From Aaosphaeria pasadenensis (taxonomy: Eukaryota > Ascomycota > Dothideomycetes > Pleosporales), in contig JAKLMB010000046.1 of the NCBI GenBank assembly GCA_022813625.1, forward strand, positions 1-64,000: a stretch of DNA of 64,000 nt. Direction: 5' to 3'. Shown here one piece after another: positions 34,554 through 46,913 of this stretch (positions are counted from its first letter, which is position 1; each line of letters begins with the position of its first letter). Position numbers and translations under genes: made by a program. Below the pieces are notes generated by a model. It did no database searches and had not been told where the DNA came from. It worked only from the letters and a program-made list of their open reading frames with translations.

Positions 34554-35487
34554 GGGGATTGCTGTTTTTGGGAATTGTAGAGTATGTTATAGATAGGGGA
34601 AAAATTCTAGGATGTACTTTTGTGAAAAAGTGTATGGGTATGTTTGTGTGAGTGCAATGGACGTGTGATGATGGGATTTTGAAGTAGTGATGTCTTGTGA
34701 TGGTGATGTGGAAAGCCGGGTTTTTATTCTATATCTGGTACCAATGCTTTGTCTCAAGACGGACAAACATATAAAATGTCGATATGCGTCCGTGTTTGCC
34801 GTGAAATCAACTTCAGGAGAAACAGCCAACGTGTTCCTGAAGAAGCATCACGCCAGTCTAGAACGTGGCACAGCACAGCACAGCACAGTACATCATACTC
34901 CTCGTTATACTAGGATTTCAATTCATCTCCCTTCAACAACTGTTCAGCGAATTTGTGGCAAGAGAGTGTGAGACATTTGAAAACAATGCTTTACTACCCC
35001 TATCGTATTCCTTCTTGTACAAATCCCCCTCCTTATCATCCCTCCATTCCATCGTCCACCCGTCCGTCCATCCGTCTAATTGGTCTCTCTACCAACAAGA
35101 AGAAAAAGCATGGTCCGAAATCCAACGAGCGCTTCCTCCCCTCCCCAAACCCCCCAAAGCCCAAGTCCGAAAGTCCAAGGTCCCAAACCACGGTGAATGT
35201 ACCCCACGCATGCATGCCAAAGCCAAACAAGGGAAAGAGAGGAAGTGAGAGAGGGAGGCAGAGATGGAGGGAGGAAGAGGGGGGGTACAATACCAAGCAA
35301 GCGGTGAAGTGAAGGCAAAACTCCAAAGTCTCCAATGGAAACCTTTTTCTTTCGTCATCGTCATCGTGAGCGTCGTCGTCCCTACGGTGTGTGCGTGTGT
35401 ATGTGTGTATGAGTGTCTGGAAAAGACGGGATGATATATCAATCGTCGTGAGTGTTGCGGCCGTGTACTGTGTGCTGTCGTGTGATC
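34554..35487. other. Convergent intergenic region (DHODH / RanBD protein)
   Basis: About 930 bp containing both 3' ends. A (CACAG)n-like run lies near 34868-34888. Open minus-strand frames in this interval are read-through of the last introns of the neighbouring gene and not independent genes. Confidence 0.5.
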
Positions 35488-37344
35488 TCATGGTAGGATC
35501 TTCTTGACGTCTTCGACCGTTTCCCAGAGCTCGAAGGCCCTTTCGGCTTTCATCTGATAGGGAAGTTAGTATTGGGAGCTCGAAGTGGCAGCGGACGGCC
35601 CGACTTACCCTTAACAAATGCATTTCGAGCGTTCCGTCGGCGGTTGGTGTGTTGAAGAGGAGGCGACCGTCGGATGGCTTACTGCCGGCGGCATCGCCGA
35701 ACGTGGTGGTCTTCGTGACGGCTGCGTTGAGGAGGAGTCGGTGGGTTCCGTCTGCGCGGAGCACGAATCTCGCTCGGGTGGGTTCCTCCTTTGTGATGTT
35801 GAGTTTGAACGGGCCGACTCCGCGTTCGTGCCAGGCTCGGGCGTCTCCCTCGCCATCCATTGTGTAGAGTTTGGCGCGGCCGATCCAGCGTGGCTCCTCG
35901 CCTTCTTCTCCTGTCTCGACTGTTTCTTGTGTTAGTCTTTGGGTAATCGCGTGAACGCTGGGGTCCAACTCACCATCCATTGGTTGGAAGTTTTTCAGGG
36001 GTTTCGATTCCGGATGCTTGACTTTATCAGTGTCATTGTTGGCAACGGCCTCCTCATCTCTTGAATCGTCATCCTCTTCGTCGTCATCGTCTTCGTCGTC
36101 CGCCTGTGCACCAAATGGCCGGACGTTCTTTTGTTTCAATCCCGTGATGGTTTGAGCACCTGGAGTAGCGAAGCTCTTAAGTCCGCTACTTGGTCCGCCT
36201 AGACCACCAAAAGCACTTGATCCAAGGGCACCGCCAAAACCTGAACCTCCTAATGTAGGTGCGGTGCTGCCGCCAAACCCTGAACTCCCGGTTTTGGATC
36301 CAAGGGCCGAGAAAGAGCTCGCTGGAGCGTTTGATGTAGGCGCAGGGGATGCAAAGCTTGTAAGCTTGCTTCCTCCTGCGGCACCGCCGAATGGTGAAGC
36401 CGACACTGTCTGGGCAGCGCCTCCGAATGGCGAAGCGCTGGATGATGCAAAGCTCCCAAAACCAGAAGCTTTGAATTTGTCGTCGGAAGTTTGTGTCTTG
36501 CTCAGAATGCCATTCTTCGATTCAACCTTTGATGTGGAGTCCTTCGGAGTAGCTGACAAGGAAGAAAATGGGGAAGCAGCAGACGTATTAGCAAAGCCGC
36601 TGCCCGGAGGAATCTAAGTCGTGTGTTAGTCGCCTTGATGAATGATATAAACTCTGCTGATTGAACACCCACCTTTGTCTGAGTCTCTTTCGCTGGCTCG
36701 GATACGTGATCGGTATCGCGTGGCCGTTTTGGATCACGCTCTTCGCCTGCTACACTGGCCCCAGAAATCGAAATAGAAGCACTAGGAGCATCGCCGCTTC
36801 TGGTCTGATCAAGCGGGCGCTTGTTCTTGGGGCTCAGCATTGTTGCTGCATTGGTTGTATCCACGGCTTCTGGTGTTTGTGGTCGATCAGCGCTTGGTTG
36901 CTGAGGTTTAGCTGCTTCCTCGAGACCTTCCTGCTCCGGTATCCGGGGGATTGGGCTCTTCGAAGCAGCCTGACTGTCGACGTCCGAATCCTTGGGGCTA
37001 GTGACATCCCGCGACTTCTTGCGAGCATGGTGCTCGAGCACCTTCTTCTCTTGCGGCTTATCTGTCTCGTCCTCAAAGTCCTCGCGGCTGCGCTTGCGAC
37101 GTAATCGCCCTCGGCCGCTCTCCGACTCTGATGTGTTTGTGTCGACTGCAACGTCGGTTCCATTTGGAGCGTCCGTCATGGGATCCTGGACTGCCTGTGT
37201 CTTATCCGACGGCGGTAGCGTATCGAGCGTGGTTTCTTTCAGGTTTTCCCTGACTTGCCTTCCTTCACTATCACTACTCTTGTCGCTTCGGGCCGGGGAA
37301 GTAGGCTGCGGCGGCTTGGAGGCGGTATCTTCGCCTCGATCCAT
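35488..37344 (-). CDS. RanBD-containing FG nucleoporin-type protein (Yrb2/Hba1/Nup2 group)
   Basis: Nuclear-pore or export cofactor that binds Ran-GTP. Four exons (37344-36673, 36613-35974, 35925-35609, 35553-35488) give 564 residues. Residues 1-220 are charged and disordered with basic clusters (GRGRLRRKRSREDF, HHARKKSRD) that look like nuclear localisation signals. Residues 225-370 hold FG-type repeats (SGFGSFASSS, SPFGGAAQ, GFGGALGSSAFGG). An acidic stretch (DDEDDDDEEDDD) follows, then a C-terminal Ran-binding domain with RWIGRAKLYTMDGEG, WHERGVGPFKLN and ARFVLRADGTHRLLLNA. The last splice restores LLRMKAERAFELWETV. Introns are 48-59 nt. It could correspond to yeast Yrb2 or Nup2; the layout with a C-terminal RanBD does not decide. 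Confidence 0.88.
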
Positions 37345-38966
37345 GGTCGCGTTGAAAGTGTGCGTTCGTCAGATCTCGAGTTGTTTCGGTCTAGAGGTCA
37401 TGCGAGAGTGTCTGCGCGGTCCGCGGTGTAGTAAGTGGGGTTCGAGATCGAGGTCCCAACTCGTGCGGTATCGGTGGTGGAGGCCTCGCAAGCTCACTCT
37501 AACTTTGATCGCGATCGACGGTGATGATAGCAGTAGCTCTAAGTATGGTAGTCACAAACAATTCGCAGTGCAAGTGCCTACTCCAATGTTCGAGAGTAGT
37601 GAGAAGAGCGGTTGGCGATTGGCGATTGGCGGTGGGTAATGGAGCTTTGTTGAAAACGATCGGCGGCAAGGCGATCGGGGCGGATCGAGAGTGATGAGAA
37701 TAGGCGATTCGAAGTACGATAGCGTCTGCTGAGAGCGAGAGTGTTGATATTTTCTCTGGAAAAGCGGATCGTAGATTGTAGATCGTAGAGAGGTAAAGGA
37801 GCTGGATGTAGGTAGGTGTAATTAGAATGTTGATTTTGCTGGTGGAGTCTGGCGAGGTCAAAGCGGCGTGTGAGGGACAGCGGGCGGGTATTGCTGGTGT
37901 TGGCGGAGAACAACACTAGGGAAGTAACCTTGTAACTACTCAAGTTGTAGTACGAGCAAGTACAAGACTACATATAAGACTATGACAAGGCCAGAACGGT
38001 TCCCAGGTTAAGCTGTGCTTATGCTTTGTGCTGCACACACAACAATCTTGGATATGTTTGTGCGCAGCTTGCCTTTGTTCCAGAGGTATTCTAATGGGCT
38101 ACACGACACGCGAGACTCTGATCCAATTTCAGGAGGCGCGCAAGGTTTCCGCAGGTTGTGGCGGCGCCAGAGGAGGAAGTTGGAGTGATGCGTTGTCCGA
38201 TGTTGTGCTGTAGTGTCTTGTTGGCGGCGGCAGCAGCAGCGGCTGAAAAACCAATGACGAGATGAAATAATGGGTGTAGGTACATAACAAGATACTTCTG
38301 GGTGCGTAATTGGACTACCATTAGTTTAATTACTTCTATTACCTCCCACCTACTAATTACATCTCTACATATATCATATTCAAGCTATACTATGCTCTGG
38401 CTATTGTAGAGAACAACAATGGGATGGACAAATAGTATTTAGGCAATATATTGTTATACGTCGAAGTATGCATCTCATGCAATACACCCATATAACTATT
38501 GTACATCTACATAACTACGATGTTGCCATAGAGCATAAACACTCGGTATGAAGCTTATATCCACACTCTCTTCACAATAATTATCACATCCATTTATTGG
38601 TTCCAGAGTCAGCTCGCCGAATGGTTCAAATTTTTGTTTTGGTCGCGTACGAAATGTGTCATTTCATCCCTCTACGCTGTAGCTCTCTGCCGACCTGAGC
38701 CAATCTTGGTATCTATGCTCCATCAATCTAAGAAGGGAACTGTGTTTGACTTAGAGTTTTTGGTTTGGCACCGTCCGATGGTCGACCATAGCTTTATGAT
38801 TCACTATGCGTCCGGAAAAAGAATAAAAGAAAAAAAAGCAAACAAAGAGGCCATCTGGGCCATCTGGGAGAAACAACAAGACTGCTACATGGCATATGGT
38901 GTTACAATATCGGAAACATCCAACGCACGGCTGAACGATGCAGGGCAAAGCGATTGCCTGCACGAA
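37345..38966. other. Intergenic region, no gene seen
   Basis: About 1.6 kb with the promoter of the RanBD gene on the right-hand side of that gene and the YIP4 3' region. Includes a (GGC)n-like run near 38223-38243. The part at 38300-38600 is AT-rich. A 140-codon plus-strand frame (38634-39056) begins with TTG and overlaps YIP4, so I do not treat it as a gene. Confidence 0.45.
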
Positions 38967-40045
38967 CTAACTGATGAAACAGATGCAGCCCAGCGCAATA
39001 TAGAAAACAAACAGTGGGTATACGGCAATTCCTACGCGATTCCTCACCACCCCTGATCCGCCCATGATGCTGATGCCGGCCGCCAACGACCAGGCTACGA
39101 GTACGAGATAGATTGGTATTCTGGGGATGGGGTGCAGGCCGACGGCGCTCAAGGCAGATGCAATGACGAGCGGGAAGAGCGTGTAGCCGATGATGGATAT
39201 GGACTGGAAAAATGCGCTGTGATAGTCAGTTTTGAGCTCGCGGATTTATCGATCGGGGTGAAATGCGGTAGTCACTTACATATTTCCGCCTAATAACTTG
39301 ATCTGCAGCGTAACAACAGCCTCTCCTATCCACACCATTGCGAAAACACCAGAGAAGACCAAGTCCTTCTGGGAGTCTTGGGCGCGTCCTCGGGATAGGA
39401 ACAGACTGAGAAGCAGGCAGAAAATGAGAGGTCCCCAAAGGTCCCAATCGCGAAGGCCCTCGCTCATGCCTCCCTGCAGAATCACGTCGGCATCCGGCCA
39501 CCTGCCAGCGAGGGCTCTGAGGCCGCCGCCGAAGCCATCTGCCTCACCGCGCTCAGCAGCGCCAATGCCTCCACCGCGCTGCATCATGCCGCCGAGGATA
39601 TATTTGGGCCAGAGTACCTGCTTCATCTTCTCCCAAATGGCAATCAGATCTCGCGACAGGGTTTCCCATACCGTCTCGTCAATGGTGTTTGTCGGCGCGC
39701 GGCGATCCTCTCCCCCGACGGCGGAGGTGAGGTAGGATTGTGTGTTTGCATTGGAACCCGACCGAGATTGGATGTTGCCTGTGAGGGGAGCGCGGTCGGA
39801 GGTGGGTTGGAGAGGGTCATCGAGGTCGTCGAGGGTAGCTACAGGAGTGGATGAGGTCAATAGATGTAGAAGGGAGAGTTATAAGGAATGATGGGATAAG
39901 GGATATGTTTGTGAGAGATATGAATAGGATGGTGTACAAGTATAGGTGCATACATACCATCATCTGGATCTATGAGGTCGCGCTCGACAGCATCACTGTC
40001 ATATGGATTGCTGGGGTCAGAGGAGCTCGGCATCATGGCCGCCAT
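38967..40045 (-). CDS. YIP4: Yip1-family Golgi membrane protein, YIPF6/Yip4 type
   Basis: Five-helix membrane protein of the Golgi that interacts with Rab GTPases. Three exons (40045-39958, 39838-39280, 39216-38967) give 298 residues. Residues 1-175 are cytosolic and include the amphipathic segment WETLSRDLIAIWEKMKQVLWP. The Yip1 core begins with RDWDLWGPLIFCLLLSLFL. It continues with VFAMVWIGEAVVTLQIKLLG, then GGNIAFFQSISIIGYTLFPL spliced across the last intron, and ends near AVYPLFVFYIALGCICFIS. The LLGGN-FFQS motif is characteristic of human YIPF6 and yeast Yip4. The first intron is 119 nt. Confidence 0.9.
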
Positions 40046-41240
40046 GATGGAGAGAGATGGATGGGGGTATGAGGTGTGAAGACGGGGAAGAGGTCCGGAA
40101 TTGGGATGTGATTATTGGTGGGAATGGATTGAATGAATTGAGTGAATGAATGACTGAATCGGGGAGGCGACTCGCGATAGTGTGGAAAGCTACCTAGGAA
40201 GGTAGTAGGTAGATAGATGAGGCTCTTCTGCTAGTATGTAGATGGGATTACGTGTAGGATAGGTGGATGGGTTTACGGCCTATTGCCTATACGGTAGTTA
40301 CGGGCTTGGCTTGGACAGGCCAGATTGTCAGTACGAGCCACGAGGTACCTGGTAGCAGGGACATCACAGGGACAGTACATGGGCGGTTCGGCTGCCGAAA
40401 GGAGTAAAGATGCCGCCCGAAATCCCCTTCCAAAGCTTAATGCTCAAGAGATTGTAGGGCTTCAATCTTTCCCCTGCCAGTCAAGTCCAGTCCAGTTGAG
40501 GGAATCTTAACAGTAATACATTAGATTGACTGGGTCTGGTACACCTTCCCACTGGCTAGAGCATCGGATCATTTTTGGGTCTCGGGGTATCTTTAGGATG
40601 TCTATTTCTTCCTTTTTGCCTACCATTTCTGCCATTCCTACCATGTGCCTGTCCCAAAGGACATCAACATCCGCCTCCGCCGCCGCCGCCGCCGCCCACC
40701 GACTGTCTCCTCCGCTACCAATCTATGTACACACAGTACACAGTATCATGCCCTGCCATGCCATGCCACCCCCACCAAAGCCCACCAAAGCCCACCCATA
40801 CAACCACAATGCGTCACTTCCGCCAACCCACCACTAATAACTTTTCTCTCCTTCTACTCCTGTCTTTCACTCTCTTCTACTTCTAGATATATTTATATGT
40901 AACATAGACCCCAGTCCACCTGTCTTTCATATAAACTCAATTACCCATCTCCCCTAAACCATGTCTTCCTCCATGCGTCCGCTCCGTCGCTAAGCATCCT
41001 AAGCATCAATACCTAGACCATCCTGCATAGCTTCCGCTACGGTTACAGTTACACTTCCAGTTACGGCTCACGCTCCCACTTTCCCTTTTCCCTCCTCTTC
41101 CTATTTCCTCTTCGACTACCTATCCCGGTAGTTCCCAATTGAATTAAATATCCTCTTCTCTCTCTCTTCTTTCCTGGTCCAACTATCGCCTGCGATCCTG
41201 CCTCCTTTCTCGGCAACTCCGCACTCCCCCCGCAAACGCC
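40046..41240. promoter_or_regulatory. Divergent intergenic region (YIP4 / GAL7)
   Basis: About 1.2 kb between divergent starts. A palindrome-like TACCTAGG lies at about 40190 and a GCC triplet tract at about 40677-40696. The last 250 bp before GAL7 are strongly C/T-rich, like a fungal 5' leader. I did not find a CGG-N11-CCG Gal4-type site. Confidence 0.4.
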
Positions 41241-42662
41241 ATGTCTGAACCAATTCTCAACGACATCTCCCACCGCCGTCTCAATCTCCTCCGAGGCAGC
41301 TGGGTCCTCGTCTCCCCCCACCGCAACAAGCGGCCATGGCAGTACGTCTCAAAGATTTCCTTTCTTTCCTCCCTGCGTCCTCTCTTTCTACGTATCCTGT
41401 CCTTCTTGGACTTTGGCAATTCCGCATTGCCCCCCGCTCCAGGGATCCCTACTAGATCCACCAAGTTCTTCCCCAGCTAATCGGTACGCTCAGAGGTCTT
41501 CAAGAATCGCCGTCCAGAACCACGCTGCCCGAGTATGATCCAAAAGTACGTCTGGAGTCTCACGAGTCTACCAACCAAAGTCACACGTCCCTGACCAATG
41601 CCAGTGCTATCTATGCCCAAGCAACACTCGTGCCAATGGGGAGATAAACCCAAAGTTCGACCGCACCTTTGTTTTCGTAAACGATTATAGTGCAGTCAAG
41701 GAAGACCAAGAAGAATACCACCCAGAACGAAAAGAGAGCAGCCTAGCTACCCGATTGCTTCAAGCCGAGGCTGTTACAGGCAAATGCTATGTTATAACAT
41801 TTTCCCCATCCCACCACCTCACACTCGCAGATATGACCCCGGCGCAAATCCTACCCATCATCGAGACCTGGACAAGTATTTACACGACACACTTGAGCCC
41901 CAAATCTCCCCTGGCCCAGATTGCCAGTTCGATAACACTTCCGCCAGAGAGCCGCGAACATGTTGTGCAGCCAAGCGCCCAGTATCGTTATATGCAGATC
42001 TTTGAGAACAAGGGAACTACCATGGGCTGCTCCAACCCTCATCCCCACGGCCAGATCTGGACCACCACTTCTCTCCCCGAGGAGCCAAGCATAGAGATTC
42101 AGCAATTCCAGAAATACAACAAGGAACACGGGGGTGCCCATCTGCTTACCGATTATGCGGAATTAGAATCGAATGAGAAAGAGCGAACTGTCTTCGAGAA
42201 CAAATCCTTCTGGGCTGGTGTGCCTTATTGGGCCGTGTGGCCTTTCGAGATCATGATTGTGAGCCGGCAGCACAAGCGTGCTCTTGTCGACTTTGACGAC
42301 AGCGAGCGAGCGGAGCTAGCTGAAGCCATTGCAGAAGTGACAAGACGTTACGACAACCTCTTCGAGACACAATTCCCCTACAGTGAGTCGCTCTACATAT
42401 TTGCTAACACTAAGTACCGCCATCTAACACAACACGCGCAGGTATGGGATTGCACCAAGCCCCACTAGAAGGGACGCCGGAAGAAATCGAGGCCAGTCAT
42501 TTCCACATTCACTTCTACCCTCCGTTGTTGCGTAGTGCGACAGTGCGAAAGTTCCAGGTGGGCTACGAGATGTTGGCCGAGCCTCAGCGTGACATTACCC
42601 CCGAGCAGGCGGCTGAGCGTCTTCGAGCTTGCGGCGGCGAGCTCTACCGACGCAAGCTATAA
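41241..42662 (+). CDS. GAL7: Galactose-1-phosphate uridylyltransferase
   Basis: Leloir-pathway enzyme that swaps UMP between UDP-glucose and galactose-1-phosphate in the cytosol. Four exons (41241-41341, 41494-41545, 41605-42382, 42442-42662) give 383 residues, the usual length. Exon 2 is only 52 nt and restores RPWQ-GLQESPSRTTLPEYDP. The metal-site cysteines are in CYLCPSNTRANG. The nucleophilic histidine is in the SNPHPHGQIW motif (HPH). The C-terminal HFHIHFYPPLLRS gives the second metal ligands. The last intron splits FPYS-MGLHQAP. No GAL1 or GAL10 homolog lies next to it, as is normal in filamentous fungi where the pathway is dispersed. Confidence 0.95.
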
Positions 42663-43500
42663 GGAGAATTTCACTTCGAACAGAGTGTACCGGGTTTTAT
42701 TCACTTCACTGTACATCTTTTGGCAGTTCTTGTGCGTAAGTGCACATGGGTGCATGGACAAAGTGGACAGGGAAAGCGTTGTCGTGGGTGGAGCGTTACA
42801 TTTTGGGACGTTTACTATTTGCCAATAGAGAGATGGATTACATCCGCGGGGGGAAGCCAATATACCCAGATCGACGAGCTGGAAAATGTCATTTCAAGGG
42901 ACGTTAGGGATCATCGCTTGCATAGACAGTAGAAAAATCACGAAAGTGCCAGTCATACTCTGATACAGTCATGCTTTCTGACGCTTCCAATTCTCGAACG
43001 AGCAGTCCTCCCGCCGAGGAGGCATGCCATGTGCGCACATATCACGCAAGCAAGGCAGAATACTGAGATTATTTTTGTATGTCGTCTTCCCCGCACTTTT
43101 CTTTTTTCCCTATACAATTGCCGGCATTTTACAGGTGGCGGGGGTCACGTAACGAGCGGCCTTGTGACGATATAGACATCTGTTTGGGGTGGGCGTGCGT
43201 CCGGCCGGACTGCCTGTTTGTCTGCAAACCCAAAAAAAATTTGGGACGAAAATAGTAATGTCATCGCGACGTCTGGTTTCCCTCGTGCGCACTCATGAGC
43301 CAGCAATATGGAAACCAAAACCGTGTTGTGAACAAGTGAATTAGGTACCCTCTACAGGCAATCAAGGCACGCAAGTACGCCGATTTGTATTCCCTCCCAA
43401 TATCATACAGTCCATCCATTTTACCCTTCCTCTCTTCATCCATTACCCTTCCATCCCCCCCAAACCTCAGCCTTCCCATCCCCCCCCTATTTCCTCCCCT
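42663..43500. other. Convergent intergenic region (GAL7 / ERG28)
   Basis: About 840 bp with both 3' regions. I see no gene or motif beyond simple C-rich runs near the ERG28 end. Confidence 0.45.
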
Positions 43501-43997
43501 TCAACCAGACCCAACATACCACCCCCACTGCCTCCACATCCAAACCAAACTCACACTACTCACCAACCCGGGACCCGCAAGCCCCGCATCAAACCTACAC
43601 GTCCCAAACACCAGCCACTCGGACACGAAGTGCGCGAACGCCACGCCGTACGTCCAGAACGCGAGCTCGTAGATGCGGCGGTCGGTCACGTTGTACGCGG
43701 CGTAGAGGCGGACGACGGCGGAGAGGAACGTCCAGGTGCCGAAGGTGCGGGCGGAGAGGGGGGTCACGGGGGAGGGGGTGCGGCCGGCGTAGACGCGTTG
43801 GGTGGGCCGGAGGGAGATGTAGGCTTGGAGGGAGTTGGTGACGGCGATTACGGAGACCTGTTGGGGGTGGGTGGATTGTTAGTTTGGAGGAAAGGGAGGG
43901 GATGGGAGGGAGGGGATGAGGGAGAGGGTACCATGAGGAGCCATTTTGGGAGGAGGCCGTCTCCCGGGGGGAGGTAGGATGTTATGTGTGATGCCAT
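43501..43997 (-). CDS. ERG28: Ergosterol biosynthesis scaffold Erg28
   Basis: Endoplasmic-reticulum membrane protein that tethers the C-4 demethylation complex (Erg25, Erg26, Erg27) in ergosterol synthesis. Two exons (43997-43932 and 43857-43501) give 140 residues, the expected size. The protein starts MASHITSYLPPGDGLLPKWL, then after the 74-nt intron VSVIAVTNSLQAYISL. The signature TPLSARTFGTWTFLSAVVRL and the WTYGVAFAHFVSEWLVFGT helix follow. About four membrane segments are visible. The start is the ATG at 43997; the frame is open further upstream without an ATG. Confidence 0.93.
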
Positions 43998-44854
43998 TGG
44001 GACGGAATGGGATTGATTTCCGTGGGCGAAGGTGTTCACGTTGTGTGGGTGTGTGGTTGTTTGGTCGTTGGTGGTGGTGACGAAGGGGAAAATGGAAATG
44101 TTTAAAGTCTGTTAACTATGTCCTGACATTTGATAGTAGCTGAGCTAGGGTCAGCTGCGAATGGTACACAAATTATAAAGGTGCGGCGAACCGTGCGCGC
44201 TACAATGGTTTGGGGCTTTAGAAGGCCTTGAATCTTACTCGTACGGTAGGTTATGGTACGGCGTACGCTGGGCCTTTTTTTCTTTTTATGGAGAGAGTGC
44301 GGCGTGGTGGGAGCATTCACCAAATGGAGAAAGGGACGTTACTATATGTGGAGTTCTCATATGGAAGGGTTCTATTGTCCAGAGCGAGGACGATTGGGGG
44401 TCGAAGTACCTGAAAATACAGAAGACTAGCAGTGTGTGGCACCCAATGATTGCAATATACACTATGCATCGTCGACATGTACTGCTGGTATGGATGTCCG
44501 ATTTGACGGATGAGTATGTGATATCACTGCACCGGCCTCAAAAATTGCAACGAACAGGTCAAACGCTTCTTATCACTGTAAAGTAAAATCCATTTTGAAC
44601 GTCGTCAACGGTAGAACATCACGTCGACGCAGCACAGCAGTGTGTATCCTTGTTCTTTTGAACTGCCTTAGCGGCCATTTTTTCGCCTGCTAGGGACTTT
44701 CATTTGATCATAGACTGCAGAAACATACATGGCCCTTGGGACTCCGATTTCCTGAACCCACATGCAGAATGTGACCATCTTTTTCTTATTCCTGACGTGA
44801 TCCGTACCTGCGCCTCTTCCTGTCCTGTCCTCAAACGCTTTTCATCCCTGACAT
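43998..44854. other. Intergenic region between RPS11 3' end and ERG28
   Basis: About 860 bp with the ERG28 promoter and the RPS11 3' region. No gene is seen. Confidence 0.45.
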
Positions 44855-45555
44855 CTAGAACTTGGTGAACGACTTAACGGCCTTGCCAGTTCGGGGAAGG
44901 ACGCGGAGGACGTTGAAGCGGACGGTCTTGCTGAGGGGCCTGCACTGGCCAACGACGACCTGGTCACCGGGCTCGACACGGAAAGCAGGGCTAACGTGAG
45001 CGGCGAGGTTCTTGTGACGCTTCTCGTAACGGGAGTACTTGCGGACGAAGTGGAGGTATTCACGGCGGATGATGAGAGTACCTAGAATGTCGGTCAATAT
45101 CGCTAACACACTAACGCACACATTTCGAGATATCGCAATTGCGGTCGAAATTCGAGCTGGGGAGTGCGGAGACGTACGGTGCATCTTGGTGGACACAACG
45201 GTGCCGGTCAAAATACGTCCACGGATGGAGACCAACCCAGTGAAGGGGCACTTCTTGTCGATGTAGGATCCATCAATGGCGGTCTTGGGCGTACGGAAGC
45301 CAAGTCCAACGTCCTTATACCATCTTCTGGTGCGGGTGTTCTTGCGGGGACCGCCGACCTTGTGGTTGTGGAAGATGTGAGGCTGTACAAGTTGGATTAG
45401 CAAACGTTCCTGTGATTCGAGTCGCGATGGCGATGGCGAGTGTGATGTACCTGCTTCTGGAAAGCGCGCTCCGACTGGACTCTGTTCATTCCATTAGCGA
45501 CATGTCTGAGAAGGTATCGAGATAGATTCTATGCGTACGTGAGCTCGGTAGCCAT
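44855..45555 (-). CDS. RPS11: 40S ribosomal protein S11 (uS17)
   Basis: Small-subunit ribosomal protein. Four exons (45555-45539, 45481-45451, 45382-45178, 45081-44855) give 159 residues, as expected. The first two exons are only 17 and 31 nt and spell MATELTVQSERAFQKQ. Exon 3 carries PHIFHNHKVGG and KKCPFTGLVSIRGR, and the third intron splits KMHR-TLIIRREY. The uS17 signature GDQVVVGQCRPLSKTVRF lies near the C-terminus. The presence of several short 5' exons is typical of highly expressed ribosomal protein genes in these fungi. It is divergent from IFA38 across 254 bp. Confidence 0.96.
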
Positions 45556-45809
45556 GGTTGCGGGCGATGGTGTTGTCGTCTGAGAGATTCGCTGTTGTCG
45601 ATTGATTTTTGCTTAAAGAATAAGCGAATGTGGTGGTGCCAAGTGCTGGGTGACTAATCGGATATTTTAGTGTTGTGTGGGCGGACTTAGCCAATCATCA
45701 GCTGTTGTGACGAACAGGGATTGTGGCCGCAAATCCCCCATCAAAACTTCCGTCTCATCGTTCTGCAAGTCGCTACGGTACGACTGTTGGTACACAAGTG
45801 CACTACACT
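45556..45809. promoter_or_regulatory. Compact bidirectional promoter, RPS11/IFA38
   Basis: Only 254 bp separate the two divergent start codons. A CCAATCA box lies at 45691-45697 on the plus strand, near the middle, and could serve both genes through the CCAAT-binding complex. I see no TATA box. Transcription starts were not identified. Confidence 0.55.
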
Positions 45810-46913
45810 ATGGCTTCTTTCGCCAACTTGACAGATGCAATCGGCATCCATATCGATGCCAAGTCTCCTGCACTCCAAGCAGCTGCTAGCATCCTATTGC
45901 TAGCTGGTGCCATCTCCATCGTCCGCCCATTCTTGAGCTTCGTTCGCGTGGTGCTCAGCTTGTTTGTCCTGCCAGGACAGTCTGTATGTTGTTCCCAAAC
46001 GGCAGAGCTGCTCTCAAGGCTTCCAATCCCTTCAAGCTAACAATTGATTTAGCTCACAAAGTTCGGTCCCCGCGGATCTTGGGCCTTGATCACAGGAGCT
46101 TCGGATGGCATTGGAAAGGAGTTTGCGTTATCACTCGCCGCTAAGGGCTACAACCTCGTTCTCGTCTCCCGAACCGCCTCGAAGCTCGACTCGCTCGCAT
46201 CCGACATTTCCGCCAAATATGGCCCCAAGATTGCTACGAAGACTTTCGCTATGGACTTCTCCCAGAACAAGGATACAGACTATAGCCAGTTGAAGAAGCT
46301 CGTTGACGGACTTGACATTAGCATCTTGATCAACAATGTTGGTCTTAGCCACTCGATTCCTGTTCCATTCGTAGAGACAACGCAGCAGGAGATGACGGAC
46401 ATCATTATGATCAACTGCCTCGCCACTCTTCGCACGACCCAGCTTATCACGCCTGGTATGATCTCCCGCAAACGTGGACTAGTCCTTACGATGGCTTCAT
46501 TTGGCGGGGCCTTCCCAACCCCTCTGCTTGCCACATATTCCGGCAGCAAAGCCTTCTTGCAGCAATGGTCGACAGCTCTGGGTTCTGAGTTGAGCCCTCA
46601 CGGTGTCACTGTCCAATGTGTTCAATCGCATCTTGTTACTACCGCCATGTCGAAGATTCGAAAGAGCTCTCTGTTGGTGCCCAACCCCAGGCAATTCGTC
46701 AACGCTGTATTGGGAAAGATTGGTCGTCACGGTGGTGCGCAGGGCATTGCATTTACAAGCACACCTTACTGGAGTCACGGAATGATGCATTGGTTCCTTT
46801 CGACTTTCGTGGGCGAACGATCGGACCTCTTGGTCAAGATCAACCGCGGCATGCACGAGGATATCCGAAAGAGGGCGCTTAGGAAGGCTGCTAGGGATGC
46901 GAAGAAGCAGTAA
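45810..46913 (+). CDS. IFA38: Very-long-chain 3-ketoacyl-CoA reductase
   Basis: Endoplasmic-reticulum short-chain dehydrogenase that reduces 3-ketoacyl-CoA with NADPH during very-long-chain fatty acid elongation. Exons 45810-45983 and 46053-46913 give 344 residues. A membrane helix occupies residues 27-55 (LQAAASILLLAGAISIV, VVLSLFVLP). The cofactor motif is TGASDGIGKE and the catalytic site is YSGSKAFLQQWS, with the serine in LTMASFGG upstream. NNVG is present. The C-terminus ends in lysine-rich KKQ, compatible with ER retention. The start at 45810 is preferred because it lies directly before the typical N-terminal region. Confidence 0.94.

Noticed and set aside
35036..36559. Apparent 507-codon minus-strand frame ending beyond the RanBD protein
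   Set aside because: It reads through two introns; the correct exons restore the Ran-binding domain and stop at 35488.
38634..39056. 140-codon plus-strand frame
   Set aside because: Starts with TTG, has no recognisable domain and its 3' part is antisense to the last YIP4 exon.
41241..42662. Possible GAL gene cluster
   Set aside because: Neighbours are YIP4 and ERG28; no galactokinase or epimerase gene is present in the window.
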